A stretch of DNA of 64,000 nt from an uncultured delta proteobacterium (GTDB lineage Bacteria > Myxococcota_A > UBA9160 > JAFDET01): NCBI GenBank assembly GCA_947259215.1, contig CAMYLJ010000005.1, positions 155,035 through 219,034 on the forward strand. Reading direction: 5' to 3'. Under the pieces are notes generated by a model that was given only the letters and a program-made list of their open reading frames with translations, did not search any database and had not been told where the DNA came from. Shown here one piece after another: positions 61,966 through 64,000 of the stretch; within the stretch, counting starts at the first letter, position 1, and each line of letters begins with the position of its first letter. The position numbers were made by a program, and so were the translations under genes.

Positions 61966-63617
61966 AGCCGGACGATCAGCGTCCCAGCGAGGGTGAGGAT
62001 CACGTTGGCGAACGCGTAGGCGCCGGTGTAGCCCAGGGCGGGCACCGTGCTGCGCGCGGCGGAGTTCACGACGGACAGGGCGGCGCCGCTGGTCATGGCC
62101 CCCGTGATGGCGCCCAGCAGGAGCGCCGGGTTCAGGCGCAGCACGAGGGTCCCGACCAGCCAGCCCGTCACGATCGGGGCGACGGTGACCGCGATGCCGC
62201 AGAGGACCAGGCTCGGGCCGACGGCACGCAGGGTCTCGATGATCCCGCTGCCGGCCGACACGCCGACGCCCGCCATGAACATCTGGAGCCCGAGCTCCAT
62301 GAAGAGCCAGCGCGCCGATGACGGGATGCGCCCGAAGGTGGGCCGGATCGAGCGCAGGTAGCCGATCACGAGCCCGGTGGTGAGGAGGCCGCCGGCGGTG
62401 CCGAGCCCGATCGAGACGCCGCCGATCGTCACCGAGAGCGTTCCCAGCGCGATCCCGACCGCGATTCCCGCCGCCAGGGTGACCAGGTCCGTCTCGATCA
62501 GGGGGCGCTCCAGGTGCCCGAGGCGCTCACCGAGCCTTTCGAGGTTGCCGGTCGGACCGGTGACGGAGAGGACGTCGCCTCGGTGCAGCTCCAGGGAGGG
62601 CTCGATGGGGAGCTCGGTCTCGTGGCGCCGCACCTGGGTCAGCAGGCAGCCGTAGTTATCGCCGATCCCGAGTTCACCCAGGGTCAGGCCGACGCTCTCT
62701 CGCCGGGTGACGACGACCTGGGCTGCCTCCGTCTCCAGGTCGAGCAGGTCGGGATCGGTGATCTCGCTGCCCAGGAGCCGGGGCGCTTCGAGGAAGCGGT
62801 GGAGCTTGCCGACGATGGTGACCTCGTCTCCCAGCTGGAGCACCGTCTCCGGACCCACCTCGAGGAACTCGCCTCCGCGGCGCAGTTTCGCCAGCTCGGC
62901 GCCGCCCGGCAGGCCTTCCCGGACCTCCTGGATCGGCCTGCCCACCAGCTCGTCCTGCTGCACGAGATAGGCACGCGTCGAGATCCGCTCGCTCGGATCG
63001 ATCCGGACCTCGCCGCCGCCGAGCTTCGCGGCCTCGGCCGGCAGGTCGATGCCCAGCAGGCCGGGCACCGTGCGGATGATGACGATCAGGCCGATCAACC
63101 CGAAGAGATAGGTGATGGCGTAGGCGGTGGTGACGTTCCGCACCGCCGCGACGGCGGTCATGCCGTCCGGCAGCGGGACGATCCCCGACTCGAGCGCATC
63201 CTGGGCGGCGGCCAGGGTGGGCGTGGTGGTCATGGCGCCCGCGAGCAGGCCCGCCGACGTCCCGACCGGGAAGTCCAGCAGCCCCGCGAACCATGCCGAG
63301 AGGACGAAACCCGTGGCGGCCACCACCAGCGCCAGCAGGAAGTACTTGGCGCCGTCGCGGCGCAGCACCTCGAAGAAGCCCGGCCCGGCCTGGAAGCCCA
63401 CGGAGAAGATGAACAGCACGAAGCCGAAGCTCTGGGCCTCGGGCCGCAACTCGTAGCCCAGGTGCCCGAAGACCAGGCCGGAGAAGAGCACCCCCGTCAC
63501 CGAGCCCAGCTCGAAGCCCCGCACCCGGAACTTGCCGATCAGGTAGCCGAAGAAGAGGATGACGAAGAGCAGCCCGACAGGGTTCTCGCGCAGGAGGTGG
63601 TCGAGAGCTTCGGTCAT
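61962..63617 (-). CDS. AspT/YidE-family transporter with RCK/TrkA-C domains
   Basis: This is a 551-residue inner-membrane protein: about five hydrophobic helices, a soluble central region of about 170 residues with two TrkA-C-like modules (VGRPIQEVREGLPGGAELAKLRRG and LTLGELGIGDNYGCLLTQVRR), then about five more helices. Two halves with GAMTTTPTLAAAQDAL and GAITGAMTSGAALSVVNSA repeats are the mark of aspartate:alanine exchanger-type proteins. Its substrate is unknown. It is the first gene of the operon with the OprD-like porin and kinase-like lipoprotein. Confidence 0.9.
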   Translation of the reverse strand: MTEALDHLLRENPVGLLFVILFFGYLIGKFRVRGFELGSVTGVLFSGLVFGHLGYELRPEAQSFGFVLFIFSVGFQAGPGFFEVLRRDGAKYFLLALVVAATGFVLSAWFAGLLDFPVGTSAGLLAGAMTTTPTLAAAQDALESGIVPLPDGMTAVAAVRNVTTAYAITYLFGLIGLIVIIRTVPGLLGIDLPAEAAKLGGGEVRIDPSERISTRAYLVQQDELVGRPIQEVREGLPGGAELAKLRRGGEFLEVGPETVLQLGDEVTIVGKLHRFLEAPRLLGSEITDPDLLDLETEAAQVVVTRRESVGLTLGELGIGDNYGCLLTQVRRHETELPIEPSLELHRGDVLSVTGPTGNLERLGERLGHLERPLIETDLVTLAAGIAVGIALGTLSVTIGGVSIGLGTAGGLLTTGLVIGYLRSIRPTFGRIPSSARWLFMELGLQMFMAGVGVSAGSGIIETLRAVGPSLVLCGIAVTVAPIVTGWLVGTLVLRLNPALLLGAITGAMTSGAALSVVNSAARSTVPALGYTGAYAFANVILTLAGTLIVRL

Positions 63618-63645
63618 TCGGGTGGGATCCTAGCCGTTCAGGATC

Positions 63646-64000
63646 TCATGCCGCGGATCGGGGCTCGTCGGGCACGGGAATCCGGTGCAGTGTGGCGTAG
63701 ATGGTCGGATAGAGCACGATCGTCAGCAGCGCGCCCACCCCCAGTCCGGCCATGATCGCGGTCGCCATGGCGTTCCAGAAAGGATCCGGGAAGAGCGGGG
63801 CCACGCCGAGCACCGTGGTGCCGGCCGCGAGCATGATCGGGCGCGCCTGGGAGACCGAGGCCTGGACGCAGGCGTCGAACGGGTGCAGGCCGCCCTCGAC
63901 ACCCTGGTTGATGGCGCTGGTCATCACGATCATGTTCTTGATCATCATGCCGGTGAGGCTGAGGACGCCGAGGATCGCGATGAAGCCCATGGGCGAGTCG
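63646..64000 (-). CDS. RND efflux permease, C-terminal part (truncated by window edge)
   Basis: Only the last 117 residues are visible. SPMGFIAILGVLSLTGMMIKNMIVM, QASVSQARPIMLAAGTTVLGVAPL and a final helix ending in YPTIYATLHRI are the typical end of AcrB/CusA-type resistance-nodulation-division permeases. It lies 28 bases upstream of the AspT-family gene, on the same strand, so an RND pump operon probably runs into the window here. Substrate not assignable. Confidence 0.92.
   Translation of the reverse strand, partial: DSPMGFIAILGVLSLTGMMIKNMIVMTSAINQGVEGGLHPFDACVQASVSQARPIMLAAGTTVLGVAPLFPDPFWNAMATAIMAGLGVGALLTIVLYPTIYATLHRIPVPDEPRSAA

Overview
The window is about 70% GC and gene-dense, with no tRNA, rRNA, CRISPR array, insertion sequence or intact mobile element. 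It comes from a Gram-negative bacterium: it encodes FadL-type and OprD-type outer-membrane barrels, signal-peptide and lipobox proteins and an RND efflux subunit. Its metabolic genes look actinobacterial: several cytochromes P450 including a CYP51, LLM-class (F420-type) oxidoreductases, many acyl-CoA dehydrogenases, MaoC hydratases and an OB-fold/thiolase pair. High-GC soil or marine lineages such as Binatota, Myxococcota or related former Deltaproteobacteria fit best. This placement is inference; no phylogenetic marker gene is present.

Layout. 1-6657 (+): the end of an acyl-CoA dehydrogenase, then a beta-oxidation operon (SDR, OB-fold/synthase fusion, thiolase, two crotonases, acyl-CoA dehydrogenase). 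6671-14735: three exported metallo-beta-lactamase-fold hydrolases, two unknown exported proteins, an outer-membrane protein and a TetR regulator. 14722-18312 (-): LOG protein, mutarotase-like epimerase and glucose-6-phosphate isomerase. 18354-21126 (-): a metal-type binding lipoprotein with a MacB/LolCDE-type ABC transporter. 21206-23268 (+): four small exported proteins. 23284-24501 (-): FadL. 24633-30272 (+): acyl-CoA dehydrogenase, AMACR-like CoA-transferase-family protein, heterodimeric MaoC hydratase, a second dehydrogenase and a zinc alcohol dehydrogenase. 30269-37229 (-): three P450s, one a CYP51-ferredoxin fusion, with SnoaL, ALDH and SDR genes, divergent from a 3-hydroxyisobutyrate-dehydrogenase-like gene and a TetR gene. 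38868-45201: more acyl-CoA genes, a lone carboxyltransferase, an LLM oxidoreductase and a broken SDR gene. 45372-52277 (-): a tight seven-gene operon (KstD-like flavoprotein, SRPBCC, P450, SnoaL, LLM, TIM-barrel isomerase, MFS), divergent from TetR and SDR genes. 53798-59433: glycogen debranching enzyme, glycogen phosphorylase and class I aldolase. 59546-64000 (-): a kinase-like lipoprotein, an OprD-like porin, an AspT-family transporter and an RND subunit.

The acyl-CoA, P450, KstD-like and SnoaL genes together suggest uptake (FadL), oxygenation (P450s), ring dehydrogenation/isomerisation and CoA-dependent side-chain breakdown of a steroid- or terpenoid-like substrate. The CYP51 neighbourhood resembles the mycobacterial CYP51 locus in composition. 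A shared palindromic operator (CGATACG-N3-CGTATCG type) lies before both operons that carry paralogous acyl-CoA dehydrogenases, and a related site precedes the TetR gene at 52415, suggesting one regulon. Three near-perfect palindromes of 62-79 bp share one core and each supplies the stop codon of the gene it abuts.
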